The notes under the pieces were generated by a model. The model searched no databases and was not told where the DNA came from. It saw nothing but the letters and a program-made list of their open reading frames with translations. The position numbers were made by a program, and so were the translations under genes. A stretch of 64,000 nucleotides of DNA, taken from assembly GCA_039024895.1 (NCBI GenBank), contig JBCCPJ010000003.1:1-64000 (forward strand). Direction: 5' to 3'. Below, piece by piece: positions 43,068 to 50,986 of this stretch (the stretch's first letter is position 1; the number at the start of each line of letters is the position of its first letter). The stretch comes from JAJDOD01 sp039024895 (GTDB lineage: Bacteria > Pseudomonadota > Alphaproteobacteria > Rhodobacterales > Rhodobacteraceae).

Positions 43068-44078
43068 ATGAGTTGCATGGCTGACAAGCCTTCCAAAGCG
43101 AGTTCCCGACTATCCGTCGCTCCCATGATGGATTGGACGGATCGGCATTGCCGGGCGTTCCATCGTGTCCTGTCCAGTAGGACGAAGCTATACACGGAAA
43201 TGGTGACAGCGCCGGCACTTGTCCGGGGCCGTGCGCATCACCTGTTGCGGTTTGGCGCGAGCGAGCATCCCGTGGCTCTTCAGCTTGGCGGATCAAATCC
43301 GAAGGAACTTGCGGAAGCGGCAAAGCTCGGTGCTGGCGAAGGTTATGATGAGGTGAACCTGAATGTGGGATGCCCGTCGGACCGTGTTCAGTCGGGAACA
43401 TTCGGGGCCGTTTTGATGAAGACACCTGATCTGGTGGCGGAGTGCGTGCAGGCAATGCAAGCTGCGGTTGCTGTACCTGTGACTGTAAAGTGTCGCATAG
43501 GTGTCGATGACCAAGACCCGGAAGTGGTGCTGCCGGAGTTTCTAGGCAAGATGCGTGACGCCGGTGTTACGCATGTGGCGATCCACGCGCGGAAGGCATG
43601 GCTCCAAGGGTTGAGCCCAAAGGAAAATCGGGATGTGCCGCCGTTGGATTACCCGCTGGTCCACAAGATGGTTCCAGCGTTCCCAGAACTCTCGATTTCG
43701 ATCAACGGTGGTATCGTCAGCCTGGATGAGGCTCGTGAATTTCTTTTAGACGGGTTTGCGGGCGTGATGATCGGTCGTGCGGCGTATCATACGCCATGGG
43801 ACATTCTCGGTGACGCCGACCGGACAATTTTCGGCGGTGCCAATCCATGTTCGATGCGAGAAGACGCGGTCGAGCGTATGATACCCTACATCGAAGCCCA
43901 CTTGGCGGAAGGCGGACGCCTGCACAGTGTCACGCGCCATATGCTCGGGCTGTTTAACGGGTGTCCCGGTGCGCGGGCTTGGCGACGCCGTCTTTCGGAA
44001 GGCGCTGCAAGCAATGGGGCTGGTGTGGAAATCCTTCGCGAGGCGTTGAGCGAGGTTACTGCGCGACAGGCGGCTTAG
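43068..44078 (+). CDS. dusA: tRNA-dihydrouridine synthase A
   Basis: 336 residues, FMN-dependent TIM-barrel enzyme that reduces uridines (positions 20/20a) in the tRNA D-loop with NADPH. LSVAPMMDWTDRHCRAFHR starts the fold, the catalytic cysteine is in NLNVGCPSDRVQSGTFGA, and CRIGVDD, HARKAWLQGLSPKENR and SINGGI complete the DusA pattern. ATG 43068 is preceded by GGGGG; ATG 43077 is equally possible. Single gene; stop 24 bp from the convergent aldo/keto reductase. Confidence 0.92.
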   Translation: MSCMADKPSKASSRLSVAPMMDWTDRHCRAFHRVLSSRTKLYTEMVTAPALVRGRAHHLLRFGASEHPVALQLGGSNPKELAEAAKLGAGEGYDEVNLNVGCPSDRVQSGTFGAVLMKTPDLVAECVQAMQAAVAVPVTVKCRIGVDDQDPEVVLPEFLGKMRDAGVTHVAIHARKAWLQGLSPKENRDVPPLDYPLVHKMVPAFPELSISINGGIVSLDEAREFLLDGFAGVMIGRAAYHTPWDILGDADRTIFGGANPCSMREDAVERMIPYIEAHLAEGGRLHSVTRHMLGLFNGCPGARAWRRRLSEGAASNGAGVEILREALSEVTARQAA

Positions 44079-44102
44079 CACGTAATGTTCCGGCGCCGAT
44101 TG

Positions 44103-45065
44103 TTACCCGGGTGAGTACACCCTGTGCGCCTCCGGATCACTGGTGTCGAAGGGCAGGGCGGTGATTGCTTCCCACGCGGCGTCAGGTATCTCTTGCGATG
44201 CCCAGTTTAGACTTTCGGTGACACGTTCCGGCTTTGAGACGCCAACGATTGTCGATGTCACGCGCGTATCGCGTAGCGAGAATTGCATCGCCGCTGCTCC
44301 TGGCGGGATACCGAAATTCGCACAAAGCGCTTCGATACGGCGCACCGGCAAAAGTGCCATATTATCGGCGGGCGAATACGTGATCCGAGGCATAACCGCA
44401 CTCCCCTTCGCTAACACTCCGCCCGCATAAGGCGCGGCGTTCAGGATCGCCATGCCTTCTTCCGCAGCATAAGCAAACATCTTTTCCGCCGAGCGGTTAA
44501 GCAATGTCCAACGGTTGTGACTGATCAGCGTATCAAAGGGCCAATTCTGCAGCAGTTCGAACATGAGATCGTTCTTGCCCATCGCCAGACCGACGGCGTC
44601 CGCCAGACCCTCGTCCTTCATCTTGAACAATTCGTCCATCGCGCCGCCGGATCGCGTGATCTCGGACAGGTCTCCGGCGTGTTCAGGATCGTGCAAATGC
44701 AAGACCTGGACGCGATCGACGCTCAGTCGCGTCAGACTTTCTTCCAGCGAGGCTCTCGCCCGATCCGCATCAAAGCGCAGCGTGTCCATATCCCGATCGA
44801 GCTTTGTGGAGAGGACGAAGCCTTCCGGCACCCCACCTCTTGCCCGAATGGCATCGCCAATGCGCGCTTCGCTGCGTCCGAATCCATAATTATTTGAGGT
44901 GTCGATAAAATTGATTGGGCTTTCAAAGACGGCCTCTAGCGTCTCGCGGGCCTGTGTTTCGGAAACCTCGTAGCCGTATGTGTCCGGCATATCTCCTAAT
45001 CCGGAGGTGCCAAAACAGAGCGTAGAAACCTCGACGCCGGTATCTTTAATCGTTCGCTTTAGGAT
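44103..45065 (-). CDS. Aldo/keto reductase (D-threo-aldose 1-dehydrogenase-like) with apparent non-canonical start
   Basis: About 320 residues if the whole family fold is counted. NYGFGRSEARIG, LSTKLDRDMDT, VQVLHLHDPEH and NAAPYAGGVLAKG are typical; the catalytic Asp and Tyr are in FIDTSNNYGFG. The first regular start codon is ATG 44990, but 25 sense codons before it (reading LKRTIKDTGVEVSTLCFGT) clearly belong to the first beta-strand of the family. No ATG, GTG or TTG lies in frame there; the position homologous to the usual start is ATC at 45065, inside the stop of the upstream sterol-desaturase gene. Either an ATC/ATT start or a base error. Confidence 0.78.
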   Translation of the reverse strand: MLKRTIKDTGVEVSTLCFGTSGLGDMPDTYGYEVSETQARETLEAVFESPINFIDTSNNYGFGRSEARIGDAIRARGGVPEGFVLSTKLDRDMDTLRFDADRARASLEESLTRLSVDRVQVLHLHDPEHAGDLSEITRSGGAMDELFKMKDEGLADAVGLAMGKNDLMFELLQNWPFDTLISHNRWTLLNRSAEKMFAYAAEEGMAILNAAPYAGGVLAKGSAVMPRITYSPADNMALLPVRRIEALCANFGIPPGAAAMQFSLRDTRVTSTIVGVSKPERVTESLNWASQEIPDAAWEAITALPFDTSDPEAHRVYSPG

Positions 45066-46054
45066 GGACTTGCCCTTTCGCGCAGTGTTTTCAATCGCAC
45101 GCGCATCTGGGCGTCGGCTTCTTCTGATCCATCGTGATACGTGCCAAACAGCTTGTCGAATGGCACGAGACCGTCGCCGTAATTCACCTCGAAATATTTG
45201 TGATGAAGATAGTGGCTGTAGGCATGGGCATCGATCACCTTATGTTCGCCAACCTCCAATTTTTCAAAGCCGATATGGCCGGGGATCGCCCCAAATCCGG
45301 CTTTGTGGAGTTGATAAAGGGCAATCACCGGATGAGAGGGCAAAAGGACGTGGTAGAAAAATGAGGCAAAATACAACACATGCTCCGCAGGGTGCATCGC
45401 CAGCGACGACCAGGGAGAGGGGTTCACCGATTTATGGTGGATGGAGTGGACGTGCTTATACAGCCAGGGCAGGTGAATAAGACGGTGGATCATATAAAAA
45501 TGCGCCTGGTGAATGAACGACACCATCAGTGCAACGCAAGCGAGGTAAATCGGGGCGTCAGCAAAGCTAAGCCAGTTGCCCCAAGTATTCGCATAGGCCC
45601 AAAGCATCAGCGCGGCGGAAATCGTCCAAATCGTAACACCCGAAAGAAATGTCCGAAGGATGTTCTCGATATTCTGACTCTTGTACCAAAACTGGCGGCT
45701 TTTGATCTCCGACGGAAAGCGCGGGTTGAACTTAAACCGACTCTCTTGCGCCTTTGCGATATATAACCTGAATTCAAACGCTCCATAGAACAACGCAACT
45801 GCCACCACATTTATTATGTAGAGCTGTAGGACCCACCCGAGCGACAAGGTCTGCATGGTCTCGATTGGCGGCAACAAGAAAACCCAGTAGACGACGGCTG
45901 ACGCAGCGAAAATCACATTCCAGGGTAGAAAGTAACTCGGCAGCCAAGCGACGAATTCCCGCCACTTCGGCGGATAAAGCGGCGCGATTTTAAGACGCGC
46001 GTTCGGCACGTAATGTCCGCGTCTGTCCCTTTGACCAAAAAGGCTTTCATCCAT
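45059..46054 (-). CDS. Sterol desaturase / fatty acid hydroxylase superfamily membrane protein
   Basis: 331 residues from ATG 46054 (a TTG at 46090 gives 12 residues more). It has about five hydrophobic segments and the di-iron histidine motifs HRLIH, HSIHH, and HYLHH in order (about 186-290), which mark C-H hydroxylases or desaturases of lipids. The substrate is unknown. Its stop overlaps the start region of the aldo/keto reductase gene, so both are probably one transcript. Confidence 0.87.
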   Translation of the reverse strand: MDESLFGQRDRRGHYVPNARLKIAPLYPPKWREFVAWLPSYFLPWNVIFAASAVVYWVFLLPPIETMQTLSLGWVLQLYIINVVAVALFYGAFEFRLYIAKAQESRFKFNPRFPSEIKSRQFWYKSQNIENILRTFLSGVTIWTISAALMLWAYANTWGNWLSFADAPIYLACVALMVSFIHQAHFYMIHRLIHLPWLYKHVHSIHHKSVNPSPWSSLAMHPAEHVLYFASFFYHVLLPSHPVIALYQLHKAGFGAIPGHIGFEKLEVGEHKVIDAHAYSHYLHHKYFEVNYGDGLVPFDKLFGTYHDGSEEADAQMRVRLKTLRERASPS

Positions 46055-46270
46055 AACACAACTCTGCGCGGGACGGGCAGCATTCGTCAATCCTTCAGCG
46101 TGGGGGCGGTAGGGCTTGTGTCTTCTTTTCGTGCCAAATGTGAGGTCATTGGCCGATATTCATACAGCTATTGAAACAAATCCTGTGGAAGAAATCGGTA
46201 TAAAATCGCAACGCTTGCCGAATCGCGTTTGGTCCGACTAGCTGCCTTCGTGGAGAGGGAGTGTGCATCC

Positions 46271-46465
46271 ATGACTAGCCCCGATTTAGCTGCCAAGATC
46301 AGCGACCTTCAGAAGGATGAGCTTGATCGTTTTTTTCGCGAACACTTGCGAAACCGCGACATGCACACTGTAATCGCAAATCTTAACGAAGCCGTTTTGG
46401 CGAAGGATGGCCTCAGGTCTGAGAACGCGCTGAAAGCGCTGAAAAAGCTCGGGTTTACTGAGTAA
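46271..46465 (+). CDS. Small hypothetical protein
   Basis: 64 residues from ATG 46271; GGAGAGGGAG lies about 12 bases upstream. Entirely helical-looking and charged (KISDLQKDELDRFFREHLRNRDMHTVIANLNEAV), with no signal peptide or membrane helix. It ends with KALKKLGFTE. Plausible small cytoplasmic protein; no family recognised. Intergenic on both sides. Confidence 0.5.
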   Translation: MTSPDLAAKISDLQKDELDRFFREHLRNRDMHTVIANLNEAVLAKDGLRSENALKALKKLGFTE

Positions 46466-46661
46466 ACGCTCGGGGTAAAGTTGATCGTCTTCATCATGGT
46501 GCTGGGAATTTGCGGGTTTCAGCTAGCGAAGCTCCCGCGTCTAATAGACGGCAATTCATTTGGATTGCAGGCGTTGATCAGCTGCTAAATTCATGGGCTG
46601 TTCCTTACCTGGTTCCTTACCTGAAAGTTCTTAGAATTCTAGCGGCTCAAGTGGCTCAGTC

Positions 46662-46676
46662 TGGTTCTAGGAACCA
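46662..46676. promoter_or_regulatory. Inverted repeat before the second GntR gene (operator candidate)
   Basis: TGGTTC and GAACCA are perfect arms around TAG, ending 28 bp before the ATG at 46705. A palindrome TAGAATTCTA (46632-46641) and a tandem GTTCCTTACCT repeat (about 46600-46622) lie just upstream. Autoregulation by the GntR protein is likely. Confidence 0.4.
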
Positions 46677-46704
46677 TCGACCGGATCGACTATCACTTAG
46701 GTTG

Positions 46705-47379
46705 ATGAAAGACCCACGCGCCACCGCAGAACGGGAAAGTGCCTCGGCCAAGGTATATGGGGAACTACGCTCGGCAATCATGGACCGTGAATTCTTGCCT
46801 GGAGAAGCGCTGTCGCGGCCCGACCTTGCACAGCGGTATGGCACCAGTCCAACGCCGGTACGCGAAGCGCTTTTGCATTTAGAGCGTGACGGTTTGGTGC
46901 GCGTCAGGCCTCAAGCCGGGACAGTCGTCGCGCCGATCAGCATACTGGATGTGCATCAAGCGCATTTCCTGCGCCTTGCTTTGGAGTTGGATGTTGTAAA
47001 ACGTCTAGCGACCCGTCCCGAGCGGCGCGACTTGTCCGATATTCGGGCTGCCACCGAAAATGACCATCTCGAAGGGTCCTTTGCCGCGCGCGATGAGGTC
47101 TTTCATCTGGCCCTATTTGAAGCTGTTGGCATGACCGCGTTGAGGCGACGCATCCAGCCGATTTTGACGCCATTGGATAGGTATCTTGCCTTGGATAGCC
47201 TCAATCCGTCAGATATTAGACGAGCCTCAGACGAGCATGTTGATATTCTTGAACGGATCGAAGCGGCAGATGTGAGTGCTGCCTGCCAAGCGATGAGCGG
47301 CCATCTCGCTGGGTTGCTTCAAAACTTCGGGCGCCACCAGCGCGATCATCCGGAGCTCTTTGAACTCGCTGAAGATTAG
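46705..47379 (+). CDS. GntR-family transcriptional regulator with FCD domain
   Basis: 224 residues. Winged helix at about 10-75 (LAQRYGTSPTPVREALLHLERDGLVRVRPQAGTVV) and an FCD domain with the acid-binding/metal residues D-x3-H in RDEVFHLALFEAVG and HVDILERIEAADVSAA. ATG 46705 begins the conserved part; the frame to 46510 is not family-like. Its stop overlaps by 4 bp the stop of the convergent MocR gene. The target is not evident. Confidence 0.85.
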   Translation: MKDPRATAERESASAKVYGELRSAIMDREFLPGEALSRPDLAQRYGTSPTPVREALLHLERDGLVRVRPQAGTVVAPISILDVHQAHFLRLALELDVVKRLATRPERRDLSDIRAATENDHLEGSFAARDEVFHLALFEAVGMTALRRRIQPILTPLDRYLALDSLNPSDIRRASDEHVDILERIEAADVSAACQAMSGHLAGLLQNFGRHQRDHPELFELAED

Positions 47380-48782
47380 ACGCCAATACGGTCTGGCGGC
47401 GTATCGAGAAGATCGCGCATGGTCGCCATGGCGCGCTCAAACCGATCAAAGGGAAGTTGCGCGTTGATGGCGATCCGGACGGCGTGGGGCGCGCGCCCAT
47501 CTCGGCAAACGAAATCGTCCGCAGGGCGGATTTTGATTCCAAGCTCCGCCGCCGCTTGGCAAAATGACGCGGCCCGCCAGCCAAGCGGCATCTTGAGCCA
47601 CGCAATCGGTGCATCTCGCCGCCAGGTCAAAGCAAACCCGCCCAAATAATTTACCATGGTTTCCACGTATCGCTCGATTTCGCTACGCACATCATGCGCG
47701 ATCTCATCGGTTCTTGGATCGCTTAAAAGCAGCCATGTCAGGTCCGTCAAAGGGGAGGCAAGCCCAAAGAACCCATGTTCGGCAGCTCGCCGTAGCCCCG
47801 CTCCTCGTCCGTGAGGCGCGATTGCGAAACCAACGCGCAAGGCCGGGGTCAGCGTTTTTGATATCGATGAGACATACCAGCTGCGCTCGGGCGCGATCAT
47901 CCGGTAGGAGGGCGCGACTGCAGTTCCCATACGGTAGCAATCGTCTTCAATAATTTGCAGATCGGCTTCTTGGGCAACCGCGGCAATCGCGCGGCGGCGT
48001 TCTTCGGGGATCAATAGACAAGTCGGGTTGTGGACCTCGGAACTTGTACAGAGAATCTGAGCTTGATGATGGCGCGCAATGTCTTTCAGTGCTTCCGGGA
48101 TGATGCCCTTTTCATCCATCGGCACAGGTACAACATCAGCGCGTAGGAGTTCGGCACAGCGACGAAATCCAGGATAGGCAAGTTCTTCGATCAGTACGAC
48201 AGGACGCGCGCCACTTAGCACCGACTGCATGATAAGCGAGATGCCGTTTTGCGCGCCGTGGCTCAGCACGACGTCATCCTCGGATAGGGAGCCGAGGGGA
48301 GATCCTTTGAGCCAGTCTAATACTGCTTGCCTTGCAGGGCGAGATGCCTCTTGGCTGGGATAGTGCATCAAGCCGGAGGGCGGCGCTTCCGCAACCCGTC
48401 CTAACAATTCGCGGATGAGACGCGCTTGGCCTTTGTTCGGCAATGCCGGAGAGAAGAAACTTATGTCTCCCGTTACTCCTTCGCTGCCATGGGGCGTGCT
48501 GTCGATTTCAATTGGCTGACTTGGCGGTGCGGCGGTTGTATTTGCTACAAATGTCCCGCGACCCACGGTCGCTTCAAAGATGCCCGCTTCCGTCAAAATG
48601 GAGTAAGCGCGGGCGACAGTGCCAGGTGTGATTGAGAGCTGCCAAGCCAGTTCACGCACCGTTGGCAGCTTTGCGCCGGGCGGCAAAGCGCCTTGACGTA
48701 CGCCGTCTTTCAGGGCGCCCGCCAGCGCTTTGTACTTTGGACCATCGTAGTTCGATAGCGTTGGCTGCCAGATTGTACTCAA
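47376..48782 (-). CDS. MocR-family regulator (GntR helix-turn-helix fused to class I aminotransferase fold)
   Basis: 468 residues if translation begins at TTG 48782. A GntR winged helix (about 10-75; ELAWQLSITPGTVARAYSILTEAGIFEATVGRGTFVA) is joined by a linker to an aminotransferase-like domain; the PLP lysine would be in SSISKTLTPALRVGF (about 300). MocR proteins sense PLP or amino compounds and usually act on the adjacent divergent gene, here a DUF1127 protein. Start is uncertain: GAGGA lies about ten bases upstream of the TTG, and the open frame continues to 48893 without a better site. Confidence 0.85.
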   Translation of the reverse strand: MSTIWQPTLSNYDGPKYKALAGALKDGVRQGALPPGAKLPTVRELAWQLSITPGTVARAYSILTEAGIFEATVGRGTFVANTTAAPPSQPIEIDSTPHGSEGVTGDISFFSPALPNKGQARLIRELLGRVAEAPPSGLMHYPSQEASRPARQAVLDWLKGSPLGSLSEDDVVLSHGAQNGISLIMQSVLSGARPVVLIEELAYPGFRRCAELLRADVVPVPMDEKGIIPEALKDIARHHQAQILCTSSEVHNPTCLLIPEERRRAIAAVAQEADLQIIEDDCYRMGTAVAPSYRMIAPERSWYVSSISKTLTPALRVGFAIAPHGRGAGLRRAAEHGFFGLASPLTDLTWLLLSDPRTDEIAHDVRSEIERYVETMVNYLGGFALTWRRDAPIAWLKMPLGWRAASFCQAAAELGIKIRPADDFVCRDGRAPHAVRIAINAQLPFDRFERAMATMRDLLDTPPDRIGV

Positions 48783-48865
48783 TACAATATTATCCTCGCT
48801 CAGTGCTACGGCATATTGTATCACTATTTTGTAGCCTGCAAGGCTTAATTGTGTCGATACAATAT
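48782..48865. promoter_or_regulatory. Three-copy ATACAATAT operator array between mocR and the DUF1127 gene
   Basis: ATACAATAT at 48782-48790, its inverse ATATTGTAT at 48813-48821, and ATACAATAT again at 48857-48865, the last within a near-palindrome ATTGTGTCGATACAAT (48848-48863). Two direct plus one inverted copy are the classical arrangement for MocR/GabR binding, with the last copy 15 bp before the DUF1127 start. Confidence 0.6.
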
Positions 48866-48879
48866 GAAAGGAACGTACA

Positions 48880-49104
48880 ATGACACAGGTCACCAGCGCA
48901 TCCGCACTCGATTTCCTGCAACGCCGGCCACTGACGCCAGCTGCGACACTGGCGGTCTATGCAGCGGTGATCTTTGTTATTTGGTCAGACCGCCGTCGTT
49001 CTCGTAAAGACCTGAAATCACTCGATGACCATCTTTTGAATGACATCGGCGTCACACCCAGTGAGGCATATAAGGAAGCCGAGCGTCCCTTCTGGCAAGG
49101 CTAA
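48880..49104 (+). CDS. DUF1127 small protein
   Basis: 74 residues. One hydrophobic stretch (TPAATLAVYAAVIFVIWSD, about 20-38) then the DUF1127 block with RKDLKSLDDHLLNDIGVTPSEAYKEAERPFW, the typical arginine/leucine-rich end of this family. Such proteins in alphaproteobacteria affect phosphate/carbon or RNA-related regulation; function here is open. AAGGA precedes the ATG. Divergent from mocR and behind its operator array, so MocR is its likely regulator. Confidence 0.87.
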   Translation: MTQVTSASALDFLQRRPLTPAATLAVYAAVIFVIWSDRRRSRKDLKSLDDHLLNDIGVTPSEAYKEAERPFWQG

Positions 49105-49152
49105 CCAATGGCGAAGCGCCGCCGCGATCAAAAGTGTCGCGGTGGCACATTC

Positions 49153-49902
49153 CTAAAGCAGTCCGGCATCCACGACAAAACTTTGCTTTGTAATCATCCG
49201 CGCGTCGTCTGAGGCCAGAAAAAGGGCCATGCGCGCGATCTCGCCCCCGTCCATTGTGTGTTTCAACAGCTGGTTCGAAACCAATTTTTGCACATCTTCC
49301 TCGTTTCGGTACCAAAGGGCCCGTTGGCGTTCAGTGAAAATGGCGCCAGGCTCTATGGCATTTACCCGAATGTTGTGTTCGCCAAAGGCGTGGGCGAGCG
49401 ATTTTGTAAGTCCGATAACGCCCGCTTTTGCCGTGGCATAGGGAACCATATCGCCACCTGCCAGCCGCCAAACGATTGATGAAACGTTAATGATTGCGCC
49501 CCCGCCGTTTGTCACCATGTCGTCGCGTACGGCTTGCGCTGCAAAAAACTGGGCGCGCAGGTTAATCGCCTGGCTTTGATCCCAGTCGTCGCTTTCAACC
49601 TCGCTTACCATCTGGCGCGCGTCATTTGCCGCGTTATTCACCAGAACGGCTACAGGTCCGAGCTTTGATCGTACCGTCTCGACCGCGGCGGCAAGAGCGG
49701 CGCAGTCGGTTAAATCGACCGGAGCAAAATACGCACCTGTTTCATTGGCCAGTGCAGAACCCGTCTCCTGTTGAATGTCGAAGAAGGCGACGCGTGCTCC
49801 TTGTTTGGCAAAGGCTCTGACCATCTCCGCTCCGATGCCACTCGCCCCGCCCGTGATCAGGGTGACGCGATTTTTGAGTGATGGGTACTGCGCAAAGGAC
49901 AT
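49153..49902 (-). CDS. Short-chain dehydrogenase/reductase (SDR)
   Basis: 249 residues. TGGASGIGAEMVRAF (NAD-binding, about 15-29), NNAANDAR, the catalytic serine region INVSSIVWR and Y-x3-K in PYATAKAG (about 152-156) are all present; the C-terminal MITKQSFVVDAG is usual for the classical SDR family. Many such proteins oxidise sugars, alcohols or 3-hydroxy acids; the substrate is not set. ATG 49902 gives MSFAQYPSLKNRVTLITGG; the frame upstream to 50085 is not conserved and lies over the LysR gene. Divergent to the LysR gene. Confidence 0.87.
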   Translation of the reverse strand: MSFAQYPSLKNRVTLITGGASGIGAEMVRAFAKQGARVAFFDIQQETGSALANETGAYFAPVDLTDCAALAAAVETVRSKLGPVAVLVNNAANDARQMVSEVESDDWDQSQAINLRAQFFAAQAVRDDMVTNGGGAIINVSSIVWRLAGGDMVPYATAKAGVIGLTKSLAHAFGEHNIRVNAIEPGAIFTERQRALWYRNEEDVQKLVSNQLLKHTMDGGEIARMALFLASDDARMITKQSFVVDAGLL

Positions 49903-50009
49903 GGGCTTGCTGATACCGAGTTGCGTGGAACAATGCGAGGGGCTCGGTGAGTTGCACCTGGGACAGTTTTGGCGTCTGTTGAGCGAAACAACATCCAAGA
50001 ATTGGCGAT

Positions 50010-50900
50010 ATGCTCGACCTGCGCGATCTCGAATGTCTGTCCGCCCTTGCACGCCATAAGCACTTTGCCCGGGCCGCTGAAGCATGTGGCATGTCGCAAC
50101 CGGCGTTTTCTATGCGCATTCGGAACTTGGAGGATCGGCTGGAAACCCAGATTGTCCGCCGGGGTAATCGCTTCCAAGGCCTAACGGCAGAGGGTGAAGT
50201 CGTGCTCAGTCATGGTCGCGCGATCCTCGACAGCACGCGTGCGCTTGAAGAACAGGTGCGCGCGGCGAAAGGTGAGGTGATTGGGCGGTTGCGGCTTGGC
50301 ACGATACCCACGGCAAACACCTACGCAGCGCAAGTGGCGGTATGGCTCAGCGCGGCGCATCCCGGGATAAGATTGCAAATCGACAACTCGAACTCGTTGG
50401 CGCTTCTCCAAGGGCTGGAAGATGGCAGTTTCGACGCGGCGTTGACATATACGGAGGGCGTCGCGACCAGCCTGCTGCACGTTGAGCCCTTGTATCAGGA
50501 ACGCTACGTTCTTTTGTTGCCCACCGTTCTTGATGAGCGGAAGGGCGGCGAAATCTCTTGGCTGGACGCAGCGAAGTACCCACTGATTTTGCTTGAAAAA
50601 GAGATGCAAAACCGGCGCATCCTGGATCAGATATTTTCGGAAGTTGGCGCGCCCACGATTGTTGTGGCGGAAACCGACGGTTTCACGGCCATGGTCGCAA
50701 TGGCTGTTGAGGGCATGGGGGCCGCTGTATTGCCCCATGTTCTGGTCGAGCGTTTGGGCGCGTTTGATGGCGTCTCGCTACTGTCTCTCGTAGAGCCTGT
50801 GATTGAAAAATCGGTTGGGTTGGTCTTTCCGGAAAAGCCGCAATTGACACCGGCTGTTCAAGCCTTGCGGGACACCGTTCGCGCCACACACGCGCGATAA
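50010..50900 (+). CDS. LysR-family transcriptional regulator
   Basis: 296 residues. N-terminal winged helix (about 1-60; FARAAEACGMSQPAFSMRIRNLEDRLETQIVRR is the LysR recognition region) and a periplasmic-binding-like effector domain. It stands 86 bp upstream of the formate dehydrogenase operon in the same direction and 107 bp from the divergent SDR gene. A formate-dehydrogenase regulator is the likely role, since LysR genes commonly precede fds/fdh operons in this group; this is inference. Confidence 0.88.
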   Translation: MLDLRDLECLSALARHKHFARAAEACGMSQPAFSMRIRNLEDRLETQIVRRGNRFQGLTAEGEVVLSHGRAILDSTRALEEQVRAAKGEVIGRLRLGTIPTANTYAAQVAVWLSAAHPGIRLQIDNSNSLALLQGLEDGSFDAALTYTEGVATSLLHVEPLYQERYVLLLPTVLDERKGGEISWLDAAKYPLILLEKEMQNRRILDQIFSEVGAPTIVVAETDGFTAMVAMAVEGMGAAVLPHVLVERLGAFDGVSLLSLVEPVIEKSVGLVFPEKPQLTPAVQALRDTVRATHAR

Positions 50901-50986
50901 CCAGCGCTTATCAAATCATCCAATATTGCGAATTGACGATATGTTTATCTAATGGCACTGCTTAAAGGCCAGCACGGAGGCTAGCG

